Shown piece after piece: positions 25,801 through 36,466 of a DNA stretch of 64,000 bases; position 1 is the stretch's first letter, and every line of letters begins with the position of its first letter. Made by a program: the position numbers and the translations under genes. The notes under the pieces were generated by a model. The model made no database searches. It was not told the origin of the DNA and was given only the letters and a program-made list of their open reading frames with translations. This stretch comes from Tubiluchus corallicola (Eukaryota > Priapulida > Priapulimorpha > Priapulimorphida > Tubiluchidae), in the NCBI GenBank assembly GCA_030141605.1, contig JAQGDQ010000079.1:186001-250000 (forward strand), read 5' to 3'.

Positions 25801-28800
25801 GATCATAACGGCTCGCAGTTTAAATAATGACACTTATTTGTGGCCAGTGTCTCATGTCATTTAAATTAATATTCAGAACTTACAGGTAACCATATCATGA
25901 ATCGTCCAGCAAGAAAATATCCACTAATCGTTCCACGGTTAGAGCGAAACATTGACTGGAAATAAAATGCAAGATTATTTAATAATTAAGAATCATACAA
26001 CAAATACTTCATCAGTTTGATAAAAGATTACATCGATCATTTCATTCAGCAATCTTAGTTTGTATTTTAAATATCTATACCACTGAAACTGTGTACTATT
26101 CAGTCCTTTTACCAATACACACACTAAAACTTTTCAAACTATGCAGTTTGGCACACTGTACTCTCCTTTACAGCACATCACCAATAGTCAACATCAGAGC
26201 CTAATGGATAACTACTAAAATTAAATGGCTGTTGCAGAAATGGGATCTATCTTATTACTAAGGATAAGTCTAAGATAAGACATGGATTGGGAGAGATGTT
26301 TAACATCCTCCATCAACAATATAAGTATGTGGAGACAGTAAAATCACTCACAAGCAGGCACTTACTAATCATGCCTAACACTGCGTAATTTTGTGTCAGT
26401 GAAAACCGAAATAATTTATACATATGTGATTTAAGAAATACTGATGCAAAATTTTTTACTTTAACATTGAACCTTTTGCTTTTTAGTTGTTTTCAAATAC
26501 TACGGTTTGAAATAGTACGAAATGTCTAGGGATACCAACAAGAAATAGTATAGTACTCTCTATCATACAACAATTTGCAGACAACTCTTACTTATTCATT
26601 TACTTTACTTTAACAAGTACTTCTGCAAAAGATTGGTGATAGAAATGAAACAGTTTGAAAAAAATAAGTGTCGTTTGAAACATTGTTTTATGTTTGTAAG
26701 CTTGACTTTGACCAAATTATTGGTTTTCTTCATGACTGAAATCAGTGTTTTAAAATTTTTCCACATTGTTTCACCAGAACAGAAGAAATATGGCCTACAT
26801 TGTCTGCAAAAGAAAGAACCTGAGAAATATTAACTTGTCGCAATCCTTTTGAGTGTGTTTTTGACAAGTCACATCATCAGCAGGCAGCAGGGACAATAGA
26901 AGATCAAATAAAATTTCAAAGACAATAAATAATCCATTTAAAAAACTGCTTCACTAAAAGGTCATTTACAGATTGACTTGTAGAGCGCAGTAAGCAGACA
27001 CAGTGCCAGTGAAAACATAAAATTAGCTTAGAATGCTGTGTAAATACATAAAAGTACAAGTGGTTGTAGTCAGTGCGATGGTTTACAAGGCAATGAACTG
27101 GAACGAGTAAACAATTATAACTTGTAGGCCCTCATCAAGCTTCTTAGACAATTTGGAAACAAACCCCTTAACATATTACTATTTGCAATAGATTTTAATA
27201 ATGATGATGGTAATAATAATAATATTTTTACCAGTGACAATTCACTCATAACAAGTTGCTGACCAAAACTGACAAGTGTTTACATTTTGTTCTTAGTACA
27301 ATGAATTATTGATTTCAATCAGAATTCTGTACTTTTGTTTAGTTATTTATCTCGCTGTTGTTTTTTCACTTGCTTGCATATTTTTGTAGCATGGGTTTAT
27401 GGGTAGAGAAATGAAATTTGGTGTGATAGCAGACAGCCAAAATACAGGGAAACAAACAAAAAATGGGTCAGCCAAGTGACCAATTGTAAAAAGGAAGTAA
27501 ACTGTATGACAGACGTAGATTTTTTTTGCAAATTTATGCCAACAAAATTTGTCTTCTTCTCAAAGATCATTCTCAAAGATATCACTCTCAAAGCTAATGT
27601 TTTCTGATACTACCACAACTTTTATTTGCGAAATGATCTTAAAGAGGAACATCAGCAAATTTTGGAAAGAAAAATTCAAAAGCTTCACAGAAATGTTGTA
27701 CAAGTTAGCAGTCATCTTACATGCTTGTGTGGTCTGTGAGCTGTACATGTAAGGCAAGTAGGTAAAAAACAAATGTTTAACATGGCCAAGATAATGCCAC
27801 AAATCCAAAGACCCTGATCTCAGTGCATACATATAGCTTAGACAAATAATTATTTGACTACGTACTAGTACATGCAAACTGGTTTTTTGCCAACTTTACA
27901 AAATATATTACGTTCCTCATTGCTTGACAGAAGACCAACCATTAAATGGTTGCATCTAGTAGGTAGCCTAATATTTCAAGTATTACACATATTCCTACTC
28001 AACTCGTGAATTTCGCAGAAGTAAAATTAGATGTAGAGTCTGCAGGTGATATAAAATTTCAAAACAAGTTTTGAAGCTGCAACAAGTTCTAATATCAAAA
28101 TTAAGTGATCTGGCCTTTAAACTTTTCTGCCCGCTTTTGAGTGTTATGGGTCAATTATTCTGCAAAATGACTTACAGCAACAATGTCCAATTTATCTTGA
28201 TAATGTACAGGTACAGATTATGTAAACCCGCCTCAGACAAGCAAGCTAATCCAGTATATCTAGCTGCCATAAAACTGCTTTAGTTGTGTACTCTGTGCAT
28301 TTTGGATTGATTCCTGTTGATGGTCACCACAAGTAACCGTCAGACCTGTTTTCGAACTAACAGATCAAAGATGAAGGTGATTAACCTTCGATAAACTCCC
28401 ATGAACAAGAATAAGTATTTTGCTGAACCACGATGGGTACTAGGTGGTGACAGTGTGCTTTTACTGGCACCAGATAATTGACTTGGAACCAGTGTTCTAG
28501 ATAATATTTTACATACTATGCAAAGAGTTTTGCTTCCTAAAACTTTTTTGGAGAATGTAAAACCTTGGGAGCAATTCTCACTTTTCCAGTTTTTACTCAA
28601 TGTATTTACTTAACGTATTTCCTAAAATTAATACTGTCTTTTAATTATTATTATCTTTTTGACACGATTTAACTGCATTACAGAATCCTGATATAATAAT
28701 ACACCAAGATAAAGAACACGGACATCACCAAATTTCACATACATCTTATGTTTGGCAAAGAAAATGGCAATGAGTTTACAGATAGCATGATGTTCTCCGT

Positions 28801-31800
28801 TGTATTTATTAGATTTTGCAGCTCTTTATTACAGTTTGAAGGGCAAGATGTGCAGTGTTACGATTCTTTTGGCTGTTTCTCTTGAACTATGAGACTAAAT
28901 TTGATAGAAAAGTTTCGTTTATCTCAGCCTCTTCTTGCATCTGTTATGCTCAGCCTAAGCTTTTTTTAATTTTATATACACTCTTTTTATTATACTACTA
29001 TTTTAGCTGTTTTTATACTCCTAGCTTTAATTTCCACTGCACTTGTATTCGGAAATAACTTGCAACTAGACCGTGTTTACGACAAAGTCTTAAACTTAAG
29101 ATTCCACATTACGACCAAAACTGCAAGTGTTGACTGTGAAAAATCTTTGCTGACTTTATATTTGTTTCAAGATCATAATTTTGCAATTGCTGAATTCTCC
29201 GAGCTTGATTACCTAGGAAATGCATTTTATTGCAACCAGTTTCAACACTTTCGCCTATGTCACGTGACCAGACCATGCCTACTTTTCGAAAATTCCTTAG
29301 TGCATGTCTATGCTCGACTGCCTACCTGTATGTGCCATAATGTAATAGGCTTCTAGTCCAGACAAAGCCATTCTCCCTAGTTTTCACATTTTGCTACCTG
29401 CTGCTGTGACCTTTAACCCAGATGTCGCCATTCTTATATTGCTCTGTGGTAGCTACGTTAAGTGTTCACCCTGAAAGTTTCGTGATTCTGACTCCTATAC
29501 ATATGGAGTTATTGACCACATCCCATTTTAACACTTTTGCCCATGTCACGTGACCTGGCCACGCCCACTTTTCAAAAAATACTTAATGCGTATCTACACC
29601 CAGCCGCCTACCCACACATGCATAAACATTGACTCCTGGTCCAATACTGTAAGAGGTGTTGAGTGACAAAGACGTTTGCCCTAATTTTCACATTTGGCTA
29701 ATTCTCACATTTCACAATTTCCGAAAAATATCTAAGGCACACCTACCTCACAAGACCTAAACACCCGTGAAAAAAAATGAATTTAACTCAAAGCCTTATG
29801 AGGAGGTGAGCAACAAAGAAAAACTGACCACTGGCCAGTGTCCTTGGCCCTTTGACCCGCAATGACTGGTCACCATACCACTGCCTGTCCCCCACCGTCA
29901 CATGTCTACCCACCAAGTTTGGTGACTCTAGGTACCATCGTTGTGGAGTTATTCACCATCGTAGCAAAGAAATAATAATAAATGGTTGATTTCCAATAAG
30001 ATTCTGCTATATGCAGTATCTTAATTATGTAAATATGCAGCTTGTTAGCAGAACTGGCAAAAACTATTTAAATTAAGGTAGAATAATTTAATTACATTTA
30101 CAATAGTGCAATTACATTGCTTATTTGCCAACACCTTAACCATTTAAACACAACATTTTAAGCACTACCATTAAGAAAAGTAAGAAAGCTGCTAGCTGGT
30201 ACAAATTTATTATATTGCACTTTTCTGAGACATTTTAATTCGTCGATTTCTCCTTAAAAGAAAATGCATAATTATTAATAAAAACATTAAATTGCCAAGC
30301 TTTCAGACAAAATTATTCAGAGACAAGCTAAGTTAAGCGAGGAGACAACAACTAAGCAATGCTTGCAGTCGAAAATAATTACAACAGAAAGTTGATTCTG
30401 TGGTGTTTTTTCTGCATTACAGAGCTGGCAGGGTCAAGGGCCCCATGGCTTTTGAAAATGTGGGCCTAAGCTATGCTAAAGTAGGTATATAATAATGCCT
30501 ATATTATTAACTAAATGGGCTGCAATAGATTTTATACCTTTGCTATAAAATAGAAAAAAACACAACATTTAATTTTGTCCAGCAGATGAACTAATTAATC
30601 TGCTAGAAGGTATCCAGCTGTCAAAGTAAAAAAGCAAAACTTGCATGGCAAAAATCTTCCAAAGAAACCCATTAAAAGCCACAGAGTCTACCTGTTTGCA
30701 CTGCACCATTTAATCAGCTTATATCAGCATCTTTACCACTACTGGACTCCCCATTGACTACATTTCTGTTGTGAAACTACTAGTATCACACATGGTCTTG
30801 CAGATGCTCAAAGCACTGCAAATGAAACAAGTCTGCAAATGCTCATTATGTCTTTCTAAATAAATATTGTGTAAATTCTTTCAACTTAGAATGTTTCACT
30901 CTTAACTTTCTTGCGCCACTTGGGCTGTGCCATCATTTACTGCTATGTGCATCACAAAATAAACACTGAGCATCTGAAAACTGATTTTAGCACAAAAATG
31001 TTTCTTTTCTAGTCACATGCTACAGAGATCCAAGTCACCACTGCTGCTACAAAGCATCAAACTTTTGCCAACATAAAAAAATCAGCAGTGTCATGCAGCT
31101 AAAGCATAATAAATAGCATGTGCCATTGCAAATTCATTGGCAAAAGAAAAAATTATTATCAATAGTTAGCTAAAATATTTGTTTCTCAGTGTAAATGGAT
31201 TTATAAGTAAAACAGATTTTCCGTGCCCAAATTGTAAACAAGATGTCAGCTTAGGTAGCAAATACACATGACGTCGTAGACACTTTCAATGAATCAAAGC
31301 AGTGGAAAAGACAGAGCATAAATGGGAAATAATTATCTGGTTTGGCTATTGTAAGTTATGGCTTTCGACTGAAAAAGAATAAGCAAATTTTTACTATATG
31401 GCATTGCTAAACGCTAATTTTATGGTAAATTCAAAGTAATTGTAGAGGCACGGATTCATCCGTTTTTACAACATACCGGTAACTGATTTCTCTAACTGAT
31501 ACATAACACCCGTGTTGCTAACATTCGTACTGTAATATGCGCATATATATTAAAATAAGTTCTGTCTACAGTATATATATATATATATATATATAGGCAG
31601 TACTGTAAGATGCATTTAAAAAATATTTATTTACCATTATTAGTATCTTCGATTATCACACTTGTGCTAGAAATTTGTAATAACACCTGGTTGCTGGCAC
31701 ACTCGTACAGCACAATACTTATACATATTTTACCAAGTTTAAAATTTACTTACCAGCAAACCTACACCCAGCACCAAAATAAAATATGTTATAATAATAA

Positions 31801-31837
31801 CAATGTCCCATGCAGTAAGGACGCGGTTATTGGCCAT
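7672..31837 (-). CDS. SLC5 Na+/solute cotransporter (SGLT/SMIT group)
   Basis: Sixteen exons common to all forms, or present as one of a pair, plus a terminal exon give 669 aa (distal end) or 685 aa (proximal end). Exons in order: 31754-31837, 25884-25955, 25467-25571, 25094-25153, 24605-24709, 23504-23609, 21237-21317, 20758-20981, 19479-19614, 18453-18560, 17503-17653, then 15096-15264 or 12814-12982, then 11154-11381, 10824-10893, 10452-10499, 10289-10345, and 9482-9735 or 7672-7877. All junctions are GT-AG with matching phases. The family couples Na+ entry to uptake of glucose, myo-inositol or related solutes at the plasma membrane. Hallmarks are ASNIGSEHF (residues 59-67), [23 protein letters not shown] and [12 protein letters not shown]. 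Residues aligning with SGLT1 Asn78, His83 and Glu102 are Asn61, His66 and Glu85. Sequence features are mixed between SGLT4/5 and SMIT, so the substrate is not assigned. Confidence 0.93.
9482..9735 (-). CDS. SLC5 proximal alternative last exon
   Basis: It is accepted at TTGCAG in phase 1 and ends with TGA at 9482-9484. It encodes [28 protein letters not shown] and a last membrane helix, followed by a Cys- and Asn-containing tail that the distal exon lacks. Shared motifs (QK-W-WL-G, RKHL, LSSL, QDPKAK) make it a duplicate of the exon at 7672-7877. I noticed no AATAAA or ATTAAA on the minus strand in the 1.6 kb before the distal exon. A GTGAGT donor overlaps its stop codon, so it may also be spliced onward. 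Confidence 0.85.
10289..11381 (-). CDS. SLC5 exons 13-16: late helices and cytoplasmic loop
   Basis: Exon 11154-11381 starts [13 protein letters not shown], the conserved GAFWGL region that follows KRLNE in this family, and ends at EPLPQKY. It covers two membrane helices separated by an extracellular loop with PECID and NGDPRPA, and FHYMYF leading the second helix. Exons 10824-10893, 10452-10499 and 10289-10345 encode a hydrophilic cytoplasmic loop beginning [11 protein letters not shown] and rich in Asp and Lys. The three small exons are all phase 1 at both ends after the first, so skipping 10452-10499 or 10289-10345 would keep the frame. Confidence 0.85.
12814..12982 (-). CDS. SLC5 mutually exclusive exon, version B
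   Basis: The exon is 169 nt, accepted after TAATTTCAG in phase 2 and leaving at GTATGT in phase 0, exactly like the 169-nt exon at 15096-15264. It encodes [36 protein letters not shown] and [11 protein letters not shown]. By hand it matches version A at 28 of 57 residues. At the position aligning with SGLT1 Gln457 it has Tyr, and at that of Thr460 it has Gly. Because 169 is not a multiple of three, including both versions would break the frame. The open frame, splice sites and conserved PP and W-RLNE residues argue against a dead copy. Confidence 0.85.
15096..15264 (-). CDS. SLC5 mutually exclusive exon, version A
   Basis: The exon is 169 nt, accepted after TTGGATTGCAG in phase 2 and leaving at GTCAGT in phase 0. 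It encodes [36 protein letters not shown] and [11 protein letters not shown], close to the SGLT consensus GQLFDYIQSITSYLGPP. Its Gln441 and Ser444 align with the sugar-contact Gln457 and Thr460 of human SGLT1. It is the more family-like of the two versions and is likely the standard transport form. Confidence 0.88.
17503..17653 (-). CDS. SLC5 exon 11: Na+ site segment
   Basis: This 151-nt exon encodes the segment [18 protein letters not shown] followed by [12 protein letters not shown] and IDIYPRIR, ending at the conserved LLIVGR. SGLT1 has SSLTSIFNS, where the two Ser (392 and 393) help form the Na2 site. Here the pair is Ser376-Asp377. Asp at this place also occurs in human SMIT1 as I recall it, which supports kinship with the inositol carriers. 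The phase-2 end (CG) is completed identically to Arg by either version of the following exon. Confidence 0.88.
18453..20981 (-). CDS. SLC5 exons 8-10: extracellular loop and core
   Basis: Exon 20758-20981 encodes a Tyr/Asn-rich extracellular loop with possible N-glycosylation at NGS, then [11 protein letters not shown] and WYWCTDQ. Exon 19479-19614 gives [18 protein letters not shown] and [18 protein letters not shown]. Exon 18453-18560 gives a Cys-rich loop ([18 protein letters not shown]) and NLAYPLLV. All are standard SGLT elements in the standard order. The loop cysteines match the disulfide-rich loop of SGLT1. Confidence 0.88.
21005..21228. repeat. Degenerate tetranucleotide repeat filling an intron
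   Basis: Almost the whole 255-base intron 20982-21236 is built of four-base steps such as AATA, AATG, AACA and GAAT on the plus strand (pyrimidine-rich TTYA/TTTG steps in the transcript). The array is decayed but the four-base rhythm persists for about 220 bases. Confidence 0.6.
21237..25955 (-). CDS. SLC5 exons 2-7: N-terminal core helices
   Basis: Exons 25884-25955, 25467-25571, 25094-25153, 24605-24709, 23504-23609 and 21237-21317 encode [14 protein letters not shown], the [16 protein letters not shown] motif, [46 protein letters not shown] and [13 protein letters not shown]. These are the sodium/solute symporter signature regions. The residues matching the sugar- and Na+-site positions Asn78, His83 and Glu102 of SGLT1 are all present. 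Phases are 0,0,0,0,1,1 down the series. Confidence 0.9.
23888..24075. promoter_or_regulatory. CpG-rich intronic island with CRE sites
   Basis: Inside the intron between cotransporter exons 5 and 6, a roughly 190-base patch is much richer in CpG and GC than its surroundings. It contains a perfect CRE (TGACGTCA, 23933-23940), a related TGATGTCA near 23902, and GGCGCC. On the plus strand it ends in a plausible splice donor (AAAT then GTGAGT, near 24082). It could be an enhancer, an internal or antisense promoter, or a GC-rich repeat. No coding frame supports an antisense protein gene. Confidence 0.3.
29230..29985. repeat. Dispersed repeat with internal duplications
   Basis: Two diverged copies of one segment start near 29247 and 29532. 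They share CATGTCACGTGACC, then a CACGCCCACTTTTC-like stretch. Two further related ends near 29478-29520 and 29915-29965 share GTGACTCTAGG-like and GGAGTTATTCACC-like text. The block ends with AAGAAATAATAATAA, a retroposon-like A/T tail. No coding capacity is convincing. The family is not identified. Confidence 0.5.
31572..31595. repeat. (TA)12 microsatellite
   Basis: About twelve perfect TA dinucleotides in intron 1 of the cotransporter gene, some 160 bases downstream of exon 1. Confidence 0.9.
31754..31837 (-). CDS. SLC5 first coding exon
   Basis: The ATG at 31835-31837 opens a 28-codon exon ending at GTAAGT in phase 0. It encodes a short hydrophilic N-terminus ([11 protein letters not shown]) and the start of the first membrane helix, the same arrangement as human SGLT/SMIT proteins where AADI precedes the first helix. 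The next exon continues in frame with MFRSNRGT. Confidence 0.85.
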
Positions 31838-32179
31838 GCTAACGATTGTTTATAGTTTATTCGGTAGTTAAATTTCAAGCTGCAGCAAATCCGTATTATT
31901 TTCTGGCAATATGGAAGCTAGTCTATCACTGTGTTTTTGTCAAACTCCAAGTTTTTAATTCAATGCACAAAACTCTACACATCACACACGCAAACTGAAA
32001 TTAAATGAAGAATTTATATACACTATTAAATGCAACCGTGAGGTTATAGTTATTTCGGTTAAACTTTGACATTTGTAAACCGTTTTTCCGAGTTATCAAC
32101 TGCAAGCCTGCACTATATCACTAGTTCTCCTAACAATCGCTCATAGTAACATTTCATGACTGATCAGTAATCACTAAGC

Positions 32180-32330
32180 AGTAAGCACTGAACAACCACA
32201 AAATCCACAGTCAACCGTTGCGCTTCATTGATCACAACATCACAAGCAGCAGTAGTGCAAACCTTTCAGGTTCTAGAATCGTCTAGCGGAAGCATTGGCG
32301 GATGTTGAAGATGACAAACTTCTAATGCGT
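32180..32330 (-). promoter_or_regulatory. Candidate SLC5 promoter
   Basis: A GC-richer patch 350-490 bases upstream of the cotransporter ATG contains a minus-strand CCAAT box (32294-32298) and a perfect heat-shock-element half pair TTCTAGAA (32271-32278). No TATA box is obvious. Assignment rests on position and these short motifs only. Confidence 0.25.
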
Positions 32331-33584
32331 TCTAATTTCAAACTTTGCACACAGGCGGTTTATGTAGTATTTAACGTATATTGCTTTGCCAATGTACATT
32401 GTATGTATTGGTGCAAATAAAACTGAATTGAAATTATTGAATTGTTATGGACAATCAGACTCGTACGGGCGCTTTCCGCCGATCTGGCATTTACGGGAAA
32501 CTCTTTTTTTCGTTACACTCATGCAAAATGATGTATTTCTAAATAAAAACTGAAAAGTTGCATAAAAGACAGGTTCCACAGTTCAAAGCCCATTAGGAGC
32601 AAAATTATTTAATCCCAACTATGGCTGGGCCCATGCTCCAGACATCTGTAAAATGTAGATGACCGACAAACAAGACTAGGACTTAAGCGCGGCATAAATT
32701 ATAGACCCTATTGTAAGCTTTAATGATGTTGTTTGATTTTCCAAAATAATAGCAGCACACATTATTACTGACCATTTTCTCCAGTTTAGCACTATACGTA
32801 TATGGCTAACAATAATTAAAATAGTATTTGCAAGGTAAACAAGAAACCAAGTGTTCTACGTATATGCCATAGATAGTAATACGTATTACTATTTACTATG
32901 ATATCTTCGGGAAAAAAACGCATACAGCGTTAAAGGAAATACGTTTTTAAGAGGGCCAATGTTTATATTGTACGAATGTTTTACAGTTTTTTTGAAATTG
33001 AAGATAAAAAAATTCCATGTATAAATAGAATGGCATTTAGACATTCGTAGCTTCAGTGCAATCCTGTTAATAGACAGAAATCAACAATGAAAACATAACC
33101 ACTTGGTGAAGATAATTATCCTAATAATCAATGTATACCCACGTGCACCAGTTAAGAACTCTTTATGATGCAGTACAATAATTAGAATAATTTAGTTTAT
33201 TAATATGAAGCAGACAAATATCATGAAATCGAGTTCAATAATACAGAACTACCAGAACACTACATTGGATAATCAGAAGAAGCCAATTTTGCAGAAATGT
33301 CACACTGCTTCAAATATAACTAAAAATAATTTAAAATTAGAGCTCAACAATTTGTCCTGGGTTCAGCCTCAGATTGTTGCAAATTAAAAAGCACTTAAAT
33401 TCAGTTAAAACTGGTGTTTCACACATGTTTGTTTGCACGGAATCTAAGAAATCTGAATGATTGATTTCTGTAACACAGTGAGCAGTGCTCATAAGCTCTG
33501 GGAACAAAAAAGTGAAAAACAAGAATTGATTTAATCTAGCTTTAGCGTGCCAGAGTTTATGTGCAAATAAACACCATCTGGGTA

Positions 33585-34185
33585 ATATTGTTGATAAAAA
33601 TAATGATAAAAAAATTAAGTATTATTAATAAATTCAAAATAAATATTTTTTAAATGTTCGAGCACACCAAACCAATGAAAGAAACGAAAAGTCTCAATCA
33701 ATGCTTTATTAAAGAATTTAAAAGAAAAACTGTGGTGGTCCATATTCACGAATTCCATAAAGAAAGTGTTGATAAAAATAATGAAGGGTTAATACTGTTG
33801 ATAAAATAATGATAAAAAATTAAGTATTATTAATAATTCAATTAAAGAATTTAAATGAAAAACTGTGGTGGTCCATATTCACGAATTCCATAAACAAAGT
33901 GTTGATAAAAATAATGATGGGTTAATACTGTTGATAAAAATAATGATGGGTTAATACTGTTGATAAAAATAATGATGGGTTAATACTGTTGATAAAAATA
34001 ATGATAAAAAATTAAGTATTATTAATAAATTCAACATATATATTTTTTAAATGTTTCAGCACACCGAACCAAGAAAGAAACGAAAAGACTCAATCAAACT
34101 AAAGACAGTTCGACCTTCTTTATTAAAGAATTTAAAACGAAAACTGTGGTCCATATTCACGAATTCATAAACAAAGTGTTTATGA
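33585..34185. repeat. Nested tandem repeat array
   Basis: A composite unit of roughly 150-300 bases occurs three times. Shared pieces include ACTGTGG(TGG)TCCATATTCACG (near 33729, 33861 and 34141) and TTAAGTATTATTAATAA (near 33616, 33822 and 34012). Within it a 29-base unit starting GTTGATAAAAATAATGATGG is repeated head to tail at 33901-33929, 33930-33958 and 33959-33987, with partial copies at 33769 and 33988. The pattern suggests unequal exchange or replication slippage on two scales. Confidence 0.75.
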
Positions 34186-36466
34186 ATTAGTACTGTATTT
34201 CTAATTAGGCATGCTGCTCACTGCTAGACGACAAAATATATCTATAAATGTAGTTATTTTAACATACTATTTTCAAAGCAACTCTTCATGACTCCAAGTA
34301 CATTTGCTTTTCACTGGTGTAACTTGCTGACAGCTTGTGAATAAACTCTCAGCATAGACAAATATAAATAGTAAATACCAATGACTATAGTACTTCGCTA
34401 TGTACAATGCATAAGTGCATAAGTTAATAATATCATAATATCAACCCTTACTTACATGGACCTGTATTTACAAGGTCTATAGCTAAAGCATCTTAACTAT
34501 AACTAGTTTCTTCTAATTAGTTAATTAGGTTAAAATGTGCAGTGACTGCAGTTTCTGAACAGTAAAGCTTACTAGTATATACTTATCTCAGAAATACATT
34601 TTAGATACAGTAGAGTAACATGCACCAGAAGTAGTTAAATGCATTATGGTCAAACACCTTTCGTAATGCTACCTGGTTTATAATAGCTAGTTTTGCCAAT
34701 TTTTTTTACAAAACATGACTACCAGGAAGTGTACACTATCTAGCTACATAAAGCATTGTCTTCAGCATATGTATAATGTACACATTAGCAGCCTATCACT
34801 CCATGTGCAAGGATTAACAAAATCATAAAATTTGCTCAATAAACAAAATAAAAGCTAGAAACAACATTTACATCTTTGCCTTCAGTAAAATGCAACAAAT
34901 GTGAACCAAAACTGTAAAAACGGCTACATAATTTGTGACTTTACACTTTTCATGTTTACTGTATCTTGCCTAAGAAACTATTGTCTACAACAATGGTGAT
35001 ATATATAAGCAACTCACTCTAATTTATACTAAAAAATGACTTTTGCCTGCCTTGTGCAAGAACTGTACATTTTTAAGTTACAAAATATTAAAACACTGCC
35101 CACATCAAAGTTTTTCGAGAAATTAGTAAAATTGAAAAACAATGGGGCTAGCCTAAACATCAATCTATATGTAAGCTTTTTTTAATGATTATTGACTAAG
35201 GCTTCCCATCGTTTGATAATAAATAAATAACAAAGAGGGAAATCTTTCAATGTCTGCATGGCAATTAAACTAACTTTTAGAAAAGACAGCATTAACAAGC
35301 CCTAAAGTTGCCTCATACAGGGAAAGACATTGTCATTGATTGTAAATAAAGGTGGTTTGGCTGGTATCAACTGGTGACTGTTTCCCAGACATGCAATTTA
35401 AGATATTGCAGCAAATATGCGATATTTAACCAATATTTTCGTAAAAAAGTAACTGACTTCAATTAGAATTAAATTATCAAATTAAAATAGTGTAATAAAA
35501 ATGTCAAATGTTGCTATTTTTTCAATTGCTTCAAAGTCAGAATAAAGCTTGTGATTACAATATATAGTACAATATATACCTACACCTTGCCTCTTGAAAC
35601 TTACAGATTAATTCAAAGTCAACTTACCAGCATGCAGTATTATGTTGTACATCTTTAGAGTAGCTACCAGGCTATGAGTCATCAGTATCACACACAAATG
35701 AAGAGGACAGAATAGGCTGTTGGTGGCAGTTCAAACTCTTGAAGGCAATTTGAAAGTAACCACAGGAAAAATGCCCCTTTTTTCAAGGCTATCATAAACT
35801 TATACAGCCAAATATTTCTCGGAAAGAGAAAATTATAGTGTAATAGTGTCCACCTTAACAGTGTTAACAGGACAATATGTTGAAAATGCAAGATATGCGA
35901 CTGTTTAGCAATTGTTCACTAATTTACACACTCAGCTGAGCACGGTTCACCAGTCACAACCAGTCAATCTACCAAAACAAACTGATGACTTTCCCTGGAG
36001 ACAAGGAAACCAAGGACCGACACTGTAGCCTACTAGACCCTGAAGCTGCTTGTGTTTTCTTTCAATTTTGCTACCAAGTCAGATTATATGGTTGCTAGCT
36101 GGCTCAAGCTGCAAGATGATGGTAGACTGATGCTTCAGTATTAAAATGACTTAAAAAGGTTCATTTCTACAAGCCACAATGCTGTATTTAACAGACTAGT
36201 GTGGCTTATGTCATGTATATTAGCTGGGCGCCTCATGACAGTGACTTCAGGGTCTTGCCCCAACATCTAGGTAAAAAGCAGTTCTTTTTTGAAAAATGAA
36301 GCACATAGTTCATATATTTGAGAGAAGGTGATCATACAGTACTTGGGAAATAACAAAGTGCCAACTGTCTTATACTATGGAAATTATTATCACAAAAAAT
36401 GTGGCAGCTTCATTAAACATGAATTACGATAAGCATACAAAATTACCACATATGGTAGAAGTACTG

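Larger units (their letters stand above)
25956..31753 (-). other. SLC5 intron 1 (5.8 kb)
   Basis: The first intron of the cotransporter gene lies between exon 31754-31837 (ends LLV-type donor GTAAGT) and exon 25884-25955. It contains a dispersed repeat at 29230-29985 and a TA microsatellite at 31572-31595. The open frames inside are short and have no recognisable domain. First introns often hold regulatory sites, but none stands out here. Confidence 0.7.
31838..36466. other. Intergenic DNA and Sbf 3' UTR
   Basis: The right part is presumably the Sbf 3' UTR, whose end I could not fix because no clear minus-strand AATAAA was seen close to the stop. The left part precedes the cotransporter start and should hold its promoter and 5' UTR. 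A nested tandem array lies at 33585-34185. The remaining open frames are short and featureless. Confidence 0.5.

Noticed and set aside
26840-26890. Text resembling the CTGATGATG region near Penelope 3' ends
   Set aside because: Only a short and loose resemblance; not enough to call an element.
28340-28600. 86-codon minus-strand frame in SLC5 intron 1
   Set aside because: No domain, no flanking splice signals in a useful phase.
29060-29356. 98-codon plus-strand frame
   Set aside because: Its second half lies in the dispersed repeat and it shows no protein signature.
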